This document shows positions 8,556 to 17,030 of a stretch of DNA of 64,000 nt, in pieces (the first letter of the stretch is position 1; each line of letters opens with the position of its first letter). The DNA is taken from assembly GCF_004402485.1 (NCBI RefSeq), contig NZ_SOFG01000011.1, forward strand, positions 62,001 through 126,000, in the 5' to 3' direction. Origin of the DNA: Cryobacterium algoricola (GTDB lineage Bacteria > Actinomycetota > Actinomycetes > Actinomycetales > Microbacteriaceae). The notes below the pieces were generated by a model that saw nothing but the letters and a program-made list of their open reading frames with translations, ran no database searches and was not told the origin of the DNA. Both the position numbers and the translations under genes were made by a program.

Positions 8556-10289
8556 ATGCATCAGTCACTCACGGAGCGGTGGAACCGCATATCCCTCAGG
8601 TCCAAGATCACCGGCGTGACCGTTCTCATGCTCACGCTCGGTCTCTTGGTCTCCGGGATCGGCACGATGGCCATGCTCCGGCAGTACGTGATCCAGCAGG
8701 TTGACGCGCAGCTGCAGGCGGATGCCCAGACGACGTCGGTCGCGTACACCGCGAACGCCCTCGGGCAGAACACCGGCACCGTCGTACCGTCCGATTACTA
8801 CGTCGCCCTGTACGACGAGAACGGTGATCTCCGGTACCAGTCCTGGACCGACGTTCCCGCGCGGGAGCTCCCGCAGATCACCATGCCGCTCGACCTGCAG
8901 TCGGTCAACGCGCTCAACGGCCAGACCATGCGCCTGCAGGACGCCTCGCATGACACCGAGTTCCTTGCGGTCGCGGTGCCGCTGGTCACGAACGTCCACG
9001 GCACATACGGCACGCTCGTCATGGCGGTCTCGCTCAAGACGGCCGAGAATACCGTCGGCACGTATCTCACGATCTTCCTGGGCTTCGGCCTGGGTGTCGT
9101 GCTCCTGGGCGGCCTGATCACCCGGTTGCTTGTGACGAGCACCTTCGCTCCCCTGCGGGAAGTGGAGCGCACGGCCGCGGCGATCGCCGACGGCGACTTC
9201 AGCCAGCGGCTCGGCGGGGCCACGCCCAATACCGAGGTCGGCCGGCTCAACCGTTCCCTCAACACCATGCTCAGCCGGATCGACCGGCTGTTCAAGGAAC
9301 GGGCCCGCACGATCGACCAGATGCGTCGTTTCGTCGGCGATGCGAGCCACGAGCTCCGCACTCCCCTCGTCTCCGTCCGCGGCTACGCCGAGCTCTACCG
9401 GATGGGCGCCCTGCAGACGCCCGAAGAGGTCGCCCAGGCGATGGAACGCATCGAGAAGGAAGCGATCCGGATGGGTGGTCTCGTCGAAGACCTCCTCGAA
9501 CTCGCCCGTCTCGACGAGACGAAGCCGCTCGCCCTCACTCCCGTCGACCTGCTCCCCCTCGCCCGCGATGCCGCCCTCGACGCGATGGCCTCCGCCCCCG
9601 GTCGCACCATCACGGTCGTCACGAAGGCTCCCGACACCGACGAGGAGCCCGTCGTTCCGCTGGCCTCCGCCATCGATCTCGCGCACTCGACCGGCGAGGT
9701 CCCGACCTCCACCCTCGTGACGGTCCCCGAACGCGTCGGCGAGGCCGTGGCCGTTCCGCACACCACCACCGTCTCCTTCGCCGGCGCGACCCTCGCGCGG
9801 TTGCGTACCCGCCGCCCCCGGAAAACGGATGCTGTCGCCACCCTCCCCGAGCCGGTGCCCGCCGAGGCGCAGACCACCGCCATCCCGGCCGTCGTCATGG
9901 CCGAGGAGAACAAGATCCGCCAGGTCATCACCAACCTGATGGGCAACGCCCTCCGGTTCAGTCCGCCCGACAGTCCCATCGAGCTCGAGGTCGCCGTCGA
10001 CCGGCGGAACCAGCGCGCATCCGTCGCCGTGATCGACCACGGCGAGGGCATCCCGCCGCAGATCCGCGACAAGATCTTCCAGCGCTTCTGGCGCGCCGAC
10101 ACATCGCGCGCCCGGGAGACCGGCGGCAGTGGACTCGGACTGGCGATCGTGGCTTCGATCGTCGCGAGCCACAACGGCACCGTCCAGGTCGTCGAGACGC
10201 CGGGTGGCGGAGCGACCTTCCGGGTCTGGTTCCCGCTCGCCGAGTCCCCGAACGCTCCGCAGCGCCTCGCGATCACCCCGGCCCCGTAG
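8556..10289 (+). CDS. Sensor histidine kinase (PhoR-like) with inserted linker
   Basis: A 577-residue membrane kinase. A first membrane helix lies at about residues 22-42, an extracytoplasmic sensor follows to about 165, a second helix covers about 170-192, then a HAMP domain to about 243. The phosphorylated His is in DASHELRTPL near residue 265, the N-box is NLMGNALRFSP and the G-boxes are DHGEGIP and GGSGLGLAI. Between the HisKA helices and the N-box there are about 80 low-complexity residues rich in Pro, Thr, Val and Ala (roughly 355-435), much longer than usual. TAGACT lies 9 nt before the ATG, so it may also be transcribed separately from its regulator. Confidence 0.92.
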   Translation: MHQSLTERWNRISLRSKITGVTVLMLTLGLLVSGIGTMAMLRQYVIQQVDAQLQADAQTTSVAYTANALGQNTGTVVPSDYYVALYDENGDLRYQSWTDVPARELPQITMPLDLQSVNALNGQTMRLQDASHDTEFLAVAVPLVTNVHGTYGTLVMAVSLKTAENTVGTYLTIFLGFGLGVVLLGGLITRLLVTSTFAPLREVERTAAAIADGDFSQRLGGATPNTEVGRLNRSLNTMLSRIDRLFKERARTIDQMRRFVGDASHELRTPLVSVRGYAELYRMGALQTPEEVAQAMERIEKEAIRMGGLVEDLLELARLDETKPLALTPVDLLPLARDAALDAMASAPGRTITVVTKAPDTDEEPVVPLASAIDLAHSTGEVPTSTLVTVPERVGEAVAVPHTTTVSFAGATLARLRTRRPRKTDAVATLPEPVPAEAQTTAIPAVVMAEENKIRQVITNLMGNALRFSPPDSPIELEVAVDRRNQRASVAVIDHGEGIPPQIRDKIFQRFWRADTSRARETGGSGLGLAIVASIVASHNGTVQVVETPGGGATFRVWFPLAESPNAPQRLAITPAP

Positions 10290-10407
10290 CCCCGCCGCCG
10301 CCTCACCGGGCAGGGGTAGGGGCGAGTTGTGCACAGCGGGGCGTACTGGCCGGGCCGCGCTCGGCATCCGCCTTACGGTGACAGGACACCCCTCGAAAGG
10401 ACTGCGG

Positions 10408-10698
10408 ATGCCCCGGTACCAGGTAGACAGTGAACTCGTGCTCAGCACCACAACGACGGCCAGAGCGACCCTCGGTCGGATCCAGGCGGAGGTCGCCGCG
10501 CTGCTCGGTCAACTGACCGGGCTGGAGGGATCGTGGACCGGGCAGGCGGCGGCCGCGTTCCAGGCCGCGGTGACGGACTGGCGGGCGACCCAGCACCAGG
10601 TTGCGCAGAGCGCAGAAAGCCTCGGCCAGGCGCTCAATCAGGCCGGTCAGCAGTACGCCGAGATCGAGCAGGCGAACGCGCGGCTCTTCGCCCGGTAG
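10408..10698 (+). CDS. WXG100 (ESAT-6-like) protein
   Basis: A 96-residue helical-hairpin protein with the diagnostic WXG motif (GSWTG) near residue 44 between two predicted helices. WXG100 proteins are secreted by type VII (ESX/EccC) systems or act as N-terminal domains of secreted toxins. No EccC, EccD or LXG partner is in the window, so it is an orphan. The ATG at 10408 has AAAGGA 6 nt upstream; the longer open frame upstream is antisense or noncoding. It ends just before a hairpin terminator. Function here is unknown. Confidence 0.85.
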   Translation: MPRYQVDSELVLSTTTTARATLGRIQAEVAALLGQLTGLEGSWTGQAAAAFQAAVTDWRATQHQVAQSAESLGQALNQAGQQYAEIEQANARLFAR

Positions 10699-10719
10699 TG
10701 GCGTGCAGCGGACGCGAAA

Positions 10720-10749
10720 ACAGGGCGCCTCCCGGAGGAGACGCCCTGT
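10720..10749. terminator. Hairpin terminator after the WXG100 gene
   Basis: An inverted repeat ACAGGGCG(C/T)CTC with a short CCGGAG-containing loop pairs 10720-10731 with 10738-10749. It is 22 bp after the stop codon and lies between convergent genes (groEL on the other strand), so it may serve both. Confidence 0.7.
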
Positions 10750-10751
10750 TG

Positions 10752-10788
10752 GCGGTGAAGCGGTGAAGCGGTGAAGCGGTGAAGCGGT
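10752..10788. repeat. 8-bp tandem repeat (GCGGTGAA x4)
   Basis: Four exact copies of GCGGTGAA followed by a partial copy GCGGT, directly after the hairpin and before the groEL stop codon. Probably a slippage-prone microsatellite; no function visible. Confidence 0.9.
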
Positions 10789-10810
10789 CTAGCTATCGAG
10801 CAGGGTGGAC

Positions 10811-12501
<1,691 letters not shown>

Positions 12502-12505
12502 GTCG

Positions 12506-12534
12506 ATTCTGGCACTCAGGGGTCGAGAGTGCAA
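12506..12534 (-). promoter_or_regulatory. groEL promoter
   Basis: On the minus strand, TTGCAC (12534-12529) and CAGAAT (12511-12506) are separated by 17 bp, a good housekeeping sigma match. The hexamers lie inside CIRCE 2 and the start point falls in CIRCE 1. Confidence 0.65.
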
Positions 12535-12535
12535 G
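12509..12535. promoter_or_regulatory. CIRCE operator 2 (HrcA site)
   Basis: CTGGCACTC, a 9-nt spacer, then GAGTGCAAG; 8 of 9 arm positions pair. It lies 34 bp upstream of CIRCE 1 and overlaps both promoter hexamers. Tandem CIRCE elements at groEL are known in actinobacteria. Confidence 0.85.
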
Positions 12536-12559
12536 TGAGCGCCGGGAAGCGTCGGGAGG

Positions 12560-13636
12560 CTACGGGACGAGTTCGACGGAGCCGGTGCCGTTCGGCACGA
12601 GTTCGATCCAGGTATTGCCGGCGGCAAGGCGAATGGTGACCCCGTTGTCGTCGACCAACCGGATCGGGTCGGCCTGTCCGGCCTTCGACCAGGCGGCGTG
12701 CACGGTCTTGCCGCCGGCGGACACCCAGCCCTCTCCCGAGCCGATCATGACGGTTTTCGGCACCTCGCCGTAGGTGCCGTCGATGTCGACCCGGAGCACG
12801 AGCACGTTGGTCGCGGCCCGGCGGGCGCCGGCCGTATCGAGGTCGGGGGCGCCTTCCTGCGAACGCAGGTAGGCCTGTGAGGCCGCGTCCCAGCTCCAGC
12901 CGGGGTACCGCGCCGAGGAGAACCGTGCGTTGATCTGGGTGATCGGACTGCCGTCGGTCCCCGCGGTCGATGCCGCGATCGTGCCCGCGTACGCGAACTG
13001 CTGCACCGGCGGTGCGACGGACGCGTTCCGTCCGACGAGTTCGGCCGCCTTCAGCACGACGTTGTGCGGCGCATCCCGGTCGGCAACACGGGAGAACAGG
13101 CCGGTCGTGTCGTAGTCGAAGACCGAGTTGATGACGGGGGTGGCCTTCATCATGTCGACGAAGACCTGCTGTCCGCCGGAATACGCGACGATCCCGCCGA
13201 ACGGCGTGATGATGTCGGGGTCCATCGGCCGGATCGACCGCACCGGGCCGATCGCGTCGGGGATGTCGGACTGCCAGACGCCGACGTAGCGGGTCAGCCC
13301 GCCCTCGACGAGTTCCTCGAAGACGATGTCCGCGCGCTCGAGGGCGATCTGGGGCCTGGCTGCCTCGTGGTTGTCGATCTTCACCGCCAGGGACGGGTTC
13401 GCGGTCTTCCCCGCGGGCACGATCGTGCCACGCAAAGGCGCGATCGCCAGCGGTGCCGGGGCGTCGACCGCAGCCGCGGAGGGTTCCACGGTCGCCGTCG
13501 GCGTCGCCGTCGGCGCCTCGCTTCCGGTGCACGCCGTCATCACGAGAAGAAGGCACGGAAAAAGCACGGCACCCACAAACCGTGCCGTGCTTCGCCCGTA
13601 TCGTGTCTCAGTTCTTTTCGCTGTCACGCCCCACAC
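12560..13636 (-). CDS. DUF3048 lipoprotein (YerB-like)
   Basis: A 358-residue exported protein. The N-terminus has a basic stretch, a hydrophobic core and a lipobox LVMTAC with Cys36 as the lipidated residue, followed by a Thr/Ala/Pro-rich spacer. The mature part matches DUF3048: PSLAVKIDNHEAARPQ, ADIVFEELVEGGLTRYVGV and DIIGPVRSIRP-like IPDAIGPVRSIRP, with a C-terminal second domain containing QINARFSS and GKTVHAAWSK. It is anchored on the outer face of the membrane. Function of the family is not known; a cell-wall role is often assumed. It has its own gap of 89 bp from the downstream cold-shock gene's stop. Confidence 0.9.
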   Translation of the reverse strand: MWGVTAKRTETRYGRSTARFVGAVLFPCLLLVMTACTGSEAPTATPTATVEPSAAAVDAPAPLAIAPLRGTIVPAGKTANPSLAVKIDNHEAARPQIALERADIVFEELVEGGLTRYVGVWQSDIPDAIGPVRSIRPMDPDIITPFGGIVAYSGGQQVFVDMMKATPVINSVFDYDTTGLFSRVADRDAPHNVVLKAAELVGRNASVAPPVQQFAYAGTIAASTAGTDGSPITQINARFSSARYPGWSWDAASQAYLRSQEGAPDLDTAGARRAATNVLVLRVDIDGTYGEVPKTVMIGSGEGWVSAGGKTVHAAWSKAGQADPIRLVDDNGVTIRLAAGNTWIELVPNGTGSVELVP

Positions 13637-13725
13637 ACTAACGCGGCAAACTCGCGGATGCCGCGCGGCTCGGGGCTTTGCCCGAGATTGGTGCGCTCGA
13701 CGTGGGTGCGCCCGGCCTTTTCAGG

Positions 13726-13929
13726 TCAGACGGGACGTACCGACTCGGCCTGTGGGCCCTTTGCTCCGGTTCCCAGTTCGAAGATGACGTGCTGTCCCTC
13801 TTCCAAAACCTTGTACCCGTGCATGTCGATGGCGGAATAGTGGACGAAGACGTCCTGTCCGCCGCCATCGACGGTGATGAAGCCGAAACCCTTTTCAGCG
13901 TTGAACCATTTGACGGTTCCGTTCGCCAT
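13726..13929 (-). CDS. Cold-shock protein (CspA family)
   Basis: A 67-residue single cold-shock domain: [19 protein letters not shown] with RNP1 KGFGFI and RNP2 DVFVHYSAI. It binds single-stranded RNA and melts secondary structure in the cytoplasm. Length and sequence are typical of actinobacterial CspA. GGGGAG lies 8 nt before the ATG. It has a leader region of up to about 200 nt, as expected for a cold-regulated mRNA. Compare the longer cold-shock-domain protein at 294-674. Confidence 0.97.
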   Translation of the reverse strand: MANGTVKWFNAEKGFGFITVDGGGQDVFVHYSAIDMHGYKVLEEGQHVIFELGTGAKGPQAESVRPV

Positions 13930-14154
13930 GTGTAACTCCCCAGTGCTTTGATATTTTCGGCACCCGCCCGTTGGCCGTACCGGGCCTGGCGCATGTGACT
14001 GCGTCCATCTGATCCGACCGGTCGGATGCCCCGAGGGACAACCGGACGAACCCGATGAGCGACCTGAGACAAAGAGTACTGAAGCCGAGAAAGAAGAAAA
14101 GGGGGTTGACGAATAGCCCGGAATGGCGTTATAGAACCGCCGTCGAATCGCGGG
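13930..14154 (-). promoter_or_regulatory. Leader/promoter region of the cold-shock gene
   Basis: 225 bp without a gene. It includes an AT-richer purine tract near 14074-14106 and probably holds a long 5' untranslated leader, as in other csp genes, but I cannot place the start point with confidence. Confidence 0.4.
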
Positions 14155-14736
14155 TCAGGACGTCGGTGTGGTGCTGGGGACGAAGTCGGATCCGACGACG
14201 ACCGTGAGGTCGGCCCCCGAGGTGGCGAAGTCGGTGGCGAGGAGCACCGTGGCTCCCGGCAACGATGCCGCGACCCCGCGCGCGGCACCCTCGAGGGTCG
14301 CGTCGGCGTAGTACACGGTCGTCTTGGTCACGTCTTCGGTGCTCGCGTTGCTGAGCGCGCCGACGGTCCACCCCGCTGCGGAGAGCAGGTCTCCTACGTC
14401 CTTGGCGATGCCCGTGCCCTTGGTCCCATTGAGCACGGTGACGGTGAGGCCCGGATCGACCGTCGCTACGGCCGCCGGGACGCCGGTCGCGGCATCCGTT
14501 GCCGCTGCCGTGTCGGTCGCCGAGCTGGAGGACAGGCCGGGGATCGCGATGTTCAGCTTGTTGTTGAGGGAGGCCATTCCGAAGACTCCGAGACCGATCA
14601 AGACGGCCGTGGCTCCGAGTGCCCACCAGAACGCGACCCAGTGGCGCCCCTTCTTACCGGGGGCGCGATGGGCGCCCACTCTGTCGAGGGAGTGCGGCAG
14701 GTGGTCGAAGCGGTCTTTCGGATAGGTGGGAGGCAT
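14155..14736 (-). CDS. LytR C-terminal domain (LytR_C) membrane protein
   Basis: A 193-residue protein starting MPPTYPKDRFDHLP, a conserved-looking N-terminus. One membrane helix lies at about residues 38-60 (WALGATAVLIGLGVFGMA), followed by a Ser/Thr/Ala linker and a LytR_C domain (LTVTVLNGTKGTGIAKDV, AAGWTVGALSNAS, VYYADATLEGAARGVA). The domain is found alone or after LCP ligase domains and is thought to act at the cell wall. In-frame ATG codons at 14796 and 14880 are alternatives; none has a good Shine-Dalgarno. The DUF3263 gene directly upstream matches the mycobacterial Rv0430-Rv0431 order. Confidence 0.85.
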   Translation of the reverse strand: MPPTYPKDRFDHLPHSLDRVGAHRAPGKKGRHWVAFWWALGATAVLIGLGVFGMASLNNKLNIAIPGLSSSSATDTAAATDAATGVPAAVATVDPGLTVTVLNGTKGTGIAKDVGDLLSAAGWTVGALSNASTEDVTKTTVYYADATLEGAARGVAASLPGATVLLATDFATSGADLTVVVGSDFVPSTTPTS

Positions 14737-14806
14737 TGTGGGGCTGAGTCGATCCTCTTGTTGCGGGCGAATGGGTGGAACGTCGGGGTCGGACATCCGG
14801 CTGCGT

Positions 14807-15121
14807 TTATGGGGCGGGGCTGGTTCGGTGCTCCGGAGCGCGTACCGTTCGGCGTTCCCGTGCCTGCGCGCGGGCCGCACGCATCCGCTGCAGGCGTTTC
14901 ACCAGCATGGGATCGTGAGCCAGGGCAAGCGGGGAGTCGATCAAAACACCCAATAGTTGATAGTACCGGGCCGAGGACAGAGCAAACTCGGAGCGGATCG
15001 CCTGTTCTTTGGCACCGGCATGCGTGAACCAGCGCCGTTCGAAGCTCAGGATGCCGAGGTCCCGGTCGGTCAGGCCGCCCGGGGAGTCGGCGGGATCCGG
15101 GTCACGTGCGCCGTCCACCAT
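14807..15121 (-). CDS. DUF3263 protein
   Basis: A 104-residue basic protein with LTDRDLGILSFERRWFTHAG and EFALSSARYYQLLGVLIDS, the signature of DUF3263, then a run of Arg/Ala (RLQRMRAARAQARERR). The sequence resembles a small helix-turn-helix of the sigma-like type, so DNA binding is possible, but this is inference. It is first in a two-gene unit with LytR_C, a conserved actinobacterial pairing. It is divergent from msrB with 250 bp between them. Confidence 0.88.
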   Translation of the reverse strand: MVDGARDPDPADSPGGLTDRDLGILSFERRWFTHAGAKEQAIRSEFALSSARYYQLLGVLIDSPLALAHDPMLVKRLQRMRAARAQARERRTVRAPEHRTSPAP

Positions 15122-15371
15122 CCACCTCTTCCACCGTCGTCGTCTGGTCGAATCCTATTTGGCGTCGGCTATGGATTCGCTGGGCCACGCGGGCCGCACC
15201 GTGGTCGTGCAGGAAAGTGCCGCGGCAGGCGGGTCAGTGTCCGGCGTCCGGTGTGAAAGTGCTGAACGGCCTCGGGATCCGGAATACGGCCCGACCCGGC
15301 TGAGTTTACGATTGCTGGGAGGGTCGCCGTGTTCGCTCAGCTGCGCCCTCGCCCGATGGGAAGGATGAACC

Positions 15372-15773
15372 ATGGACTACGAAGTCACGAAGTCAGACGC
15401 TGAATGGGCCGCGGAACTCGGGCCGGAGAAGTTCGCCGTACTGCGGCAGGCCGCCACCGAGCGCGCCTGGACCGGGGAGCTGCTCGACGAGAGTCGCTCC
15501 GGCGTTTATACCTGTGGCGCCTGCCACGCCGAGCTCTTCAAGAGCGGCACGAAGTTCGACTCCGGCTGCGGCTGGCCGAGCTTCTACGAGTCGGTGCGCC
15601 CGGAGGCCGTCGAACTCATCGAGGACACGTCCCTCGGCGTCGTCCGCACCGAGGTTCGTTGCGCGAACTGCGGCTCCCACCTGGGGCACGTCTTCGACGA
15701 CGGCTTCGGCACCCCGACCGGAGACCGCTACTGCATGAACTCCATCTCGCTCGAGTTCAAGCCGGTCGACTAG
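15372..15773 (+). CDS. msrB: Peptide-methionine (R)-S-oxide reductase MsrB
   Basis: A 133-residue enzyme that reduces methionine-R-sulfoxide in proteins with thioredoxin. Two CxxC pairs (CGAC near residue 48 and CANC near 97) bind structural zinc, GCGWPSFYE is the substrate pocket, and the catalytic Cys is in RYCMNSISLEF near residue 123. GGAAGGATG lies just upstream of the ATG. It is followed 3 bp later by a nitroreductase-family gene, suggesting a small oxidative-stress operon. Complete and of normal length. Confidence 0.97.
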   Translation: MDYEVTKSDAEWAAELGPEKFAVLRQAATERAWTGELLDESRSGVYTCGACHAELFKSGTKFDSGCGWPSFYESVRPEAVELIEDTSLGVVRTEVRCANCGSHLGHVFDDGFGTPTGDRYCMNSISLEFKPVD

Positions 15774-15776
15774 ACG

Positions 15777-16355
15777 GTGTCCACGCCGCTCGAGGCGATC
15801 GGCGGGCGGCGTTCGCTGTCCGCCGTGACAGCGGATGCCCCCACGCACGAGGAGCTGCTCCCTCTCGTCGCCGCGTGCGCGCGGGTGGCCGACCACGGTG
15901 CCCTGCGACCCTGGCGCCTGATCGAGGTGCGCGGCGATTCCCGCTCGCGGCTCGGGGCGGCGTTCGCCGCTGCATCCGCCCGGCTCGCCGCGGAGGCCGG
16001 TGCGGAACCGCCGTCCGCTGCTGAGCTGGCCAAGCTCGCAGGCAAGCCGCTCCGGGCCTCCCTGCTGATCGCGGTGGTCGCGAGCCACCGGTTGAGCGAC
16101 AAGGTCGAGGACTGGGAGCAGGACGTCACCGCGGCGGGGGTCGGGCACGCCCTGAGCCTGTTGCTGGCACACGCCGGCTGGGGCGTGATGTGGCGAACGG
16201 GCACGTTCACCCGCACCCCGGAGGTACACCGGATGCACGATCTCACGGACTCGGAAGTACTGCTCGGCTGGCTCTATGTCGGCGGAGTGCCCGCGGGCGC
16301 GAAGCCGGGCACCCGGCTCCCGATCGACCCCGCCGCCCACCTGACCGCGCTCTGA
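15777..16355 (+). CDS. Nitroreductase-family flavoprotein
   Basis: A 192-residue protein with GTG start 3 bp after msrB. RRSLSAVTADAPTHEEL is the FMN-binding N-terminus (compare RRS in the family), ADHGALRPWRLIEV is the conserved P-W motif and VGHALSLLLAHAGWGVMWRTG is the dimer-interface helix. Such proteins reduce nitro compounds or quinones with NAD(P)H and FMN. The substrate is unknown. The stop codon lies inside the first unit of a 12-bp tandem repeat, so change in copy number would not alter the protein, but loss of the stop would add Ala-Leu-Thr-Gly repeats. Confidence 0.9.
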   Translation: MSTPLEAIGGRRSLSAVTADAPTHEELLPLVAACARVADHGALRPWRLIEVRGDSRSRLGAAFAAASARLAAEAGAEPPSAAELAKLAGKPLRASLLIAVVASHRLSDKVEDWEQDVTAAGVGHALSLLLAHAGWGVMWRTGTFTRTPEVHRMHDLTDSEVLLGWLYVGGVPAGAKPGTRLPIDPAAHLTAL

Positions 16356-16418
16356 CCGGCGCCCTGACCGGCGCCCTGACCGGCGCCCTGACCGGCGCCC
16401 TGACCGGCGCCCTGACCG
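16352..16418. repeat. 12-bp tandem repeat at the nitroreductase stop codon
   Basis: Five exact copies of CTGACCGGCGCC and a partial sixth. The TGA of the first copy is the stop codon of the preceding gene. In the same region the repeat unit is self-complementary at GGCGCC. Confidence 0.95.
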
Positions 16419-16448
16419 CCCCTTTTTCGGTCTCTCATGCGCGACGCG

Positions 16449-16500
16449 CCAGTTGCGCCGTTTCGCGCCAGGCAGGCCTGGCGCGAAACGGCGCAACTGG
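16449..16500. repeat. Long perfect intergenic palindrome (REP-like), copy A
   Basis: Two 25-nt arms (16449-16473 and 16476-16500) pair perfectly around a 2-nt AG centre. The core TTTCGCGCCAGGC recurs near 56.2 kb. It lies between a convergent-looking end and the next promoter, so it could terminate transcription, but the extreme arm length and recurrence suggest a dispersed repeat family. Confidence 0.95.
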
Positions 16501-16596
16501 TGCGCGTTGATCACGTGGCGGACCGGCGCCCGCAAGCTTCACCGTTTCTTCACCTCAGCGTCGGCGGAATGTCCCGGATCCGGCGAGCGCGGGTCG

Positions 16597-16602
16597 TATC
16601 CT
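16597..16602 (+). promoter_or_regulatory. -10 box of a leaderless promoter
   Basis: TATCCT lies 6 nt before the GTG at 16609, without a Shine-Dalgarno. Confidence 0.45.
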
Positions 16603-16608
16603 CGTGGC

Positions 16609-16983
16609 GTGAGCGTAGAAATCAGCACACTCGTCCAGCCCGACTCCGTCTATCTCGGAGCACTCACCATCCTGAGGCCGGCCACGACCGGCCGGACGGC
16701 CGGGCCGGCCGCAGTCCTGACCGCGGTCGCTCCTGCGGCGGCACCTGCCCGGCGCCCGGACGCCGGTATTCCCGCGCCAACGGCGCTGGAACCACTCGTC
16801 GACGTCGTGCTCCGGCTTCTCTGGGTGCTCGTGGGCGTCTACGTCTGGGTGGTCCTGCTCGTCAAAGGACCGCCGTCGCGCTCCGCGAGCCGGGAGCTCG
16901 AACCGATCGTCTGGCCGCAGGCGGACTACCCCGCTGTGGGACTCCCGGCTGTGGGGCTGACGGGCGCAGGCCGCATCCACTGA
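16609..16983 (+). CDS. Hypothetical single-helix membrane protein
   Basis: A 124-residue protein starting at GTG (VSVEISTLVQPDSVYLG). An Ala/Pro/Thr-rich first half is followed by one strong membrane helix at about residues 66-87 (VLRLLWVLVGVYVWVVLLV) and a polar tail. I do not recognise a family. The frame stays open upstream to 16453, but that part runs through the palindrome and is unlikely to be translated; the GTG with a -10 box 6 nt before it is preferred. A reverse-strand frame of similar length lacks any membrane or fold signal. Confidence 0.6.
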   Translation: MSVEISTLVQPDSVYLGALTILRPATTGRTAGPAAVLTAVAPAAAPARRPDAGIPAPTALEPLVDVVLRLLWVLVGVYVWVVLLVKGPPSRSASRELEPIVWPQADYPAVGLPAVGLTGAGRIH

Positions 16984-17030
16984 CCTGATCACCCGTGTCG
17001 TTCCCGCCCCGTGTCAGGTCGATTCGCCGC

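Noticed and set aside
13669..13686. Terminator after the cold-shock gene (CTCGGG...CCCGAG)
   Set aside because: Only a 6-bp stem with no U-tract; too weak to list as a feature.
16453..16608. TTG-started N-terminal extension of the membrane protein at 16.6 kb
   Set aside because: Runs through the palindrome; the encoded MRRFAPGRPGAKRR is produced by the repeat and not conserved-looking.
16555..16992. 145-residue minus-strand frame
   Set aside because: Overlaps the plus-strand gene that has a clear membrane helix and a -10 box; the minus product has no such signal.
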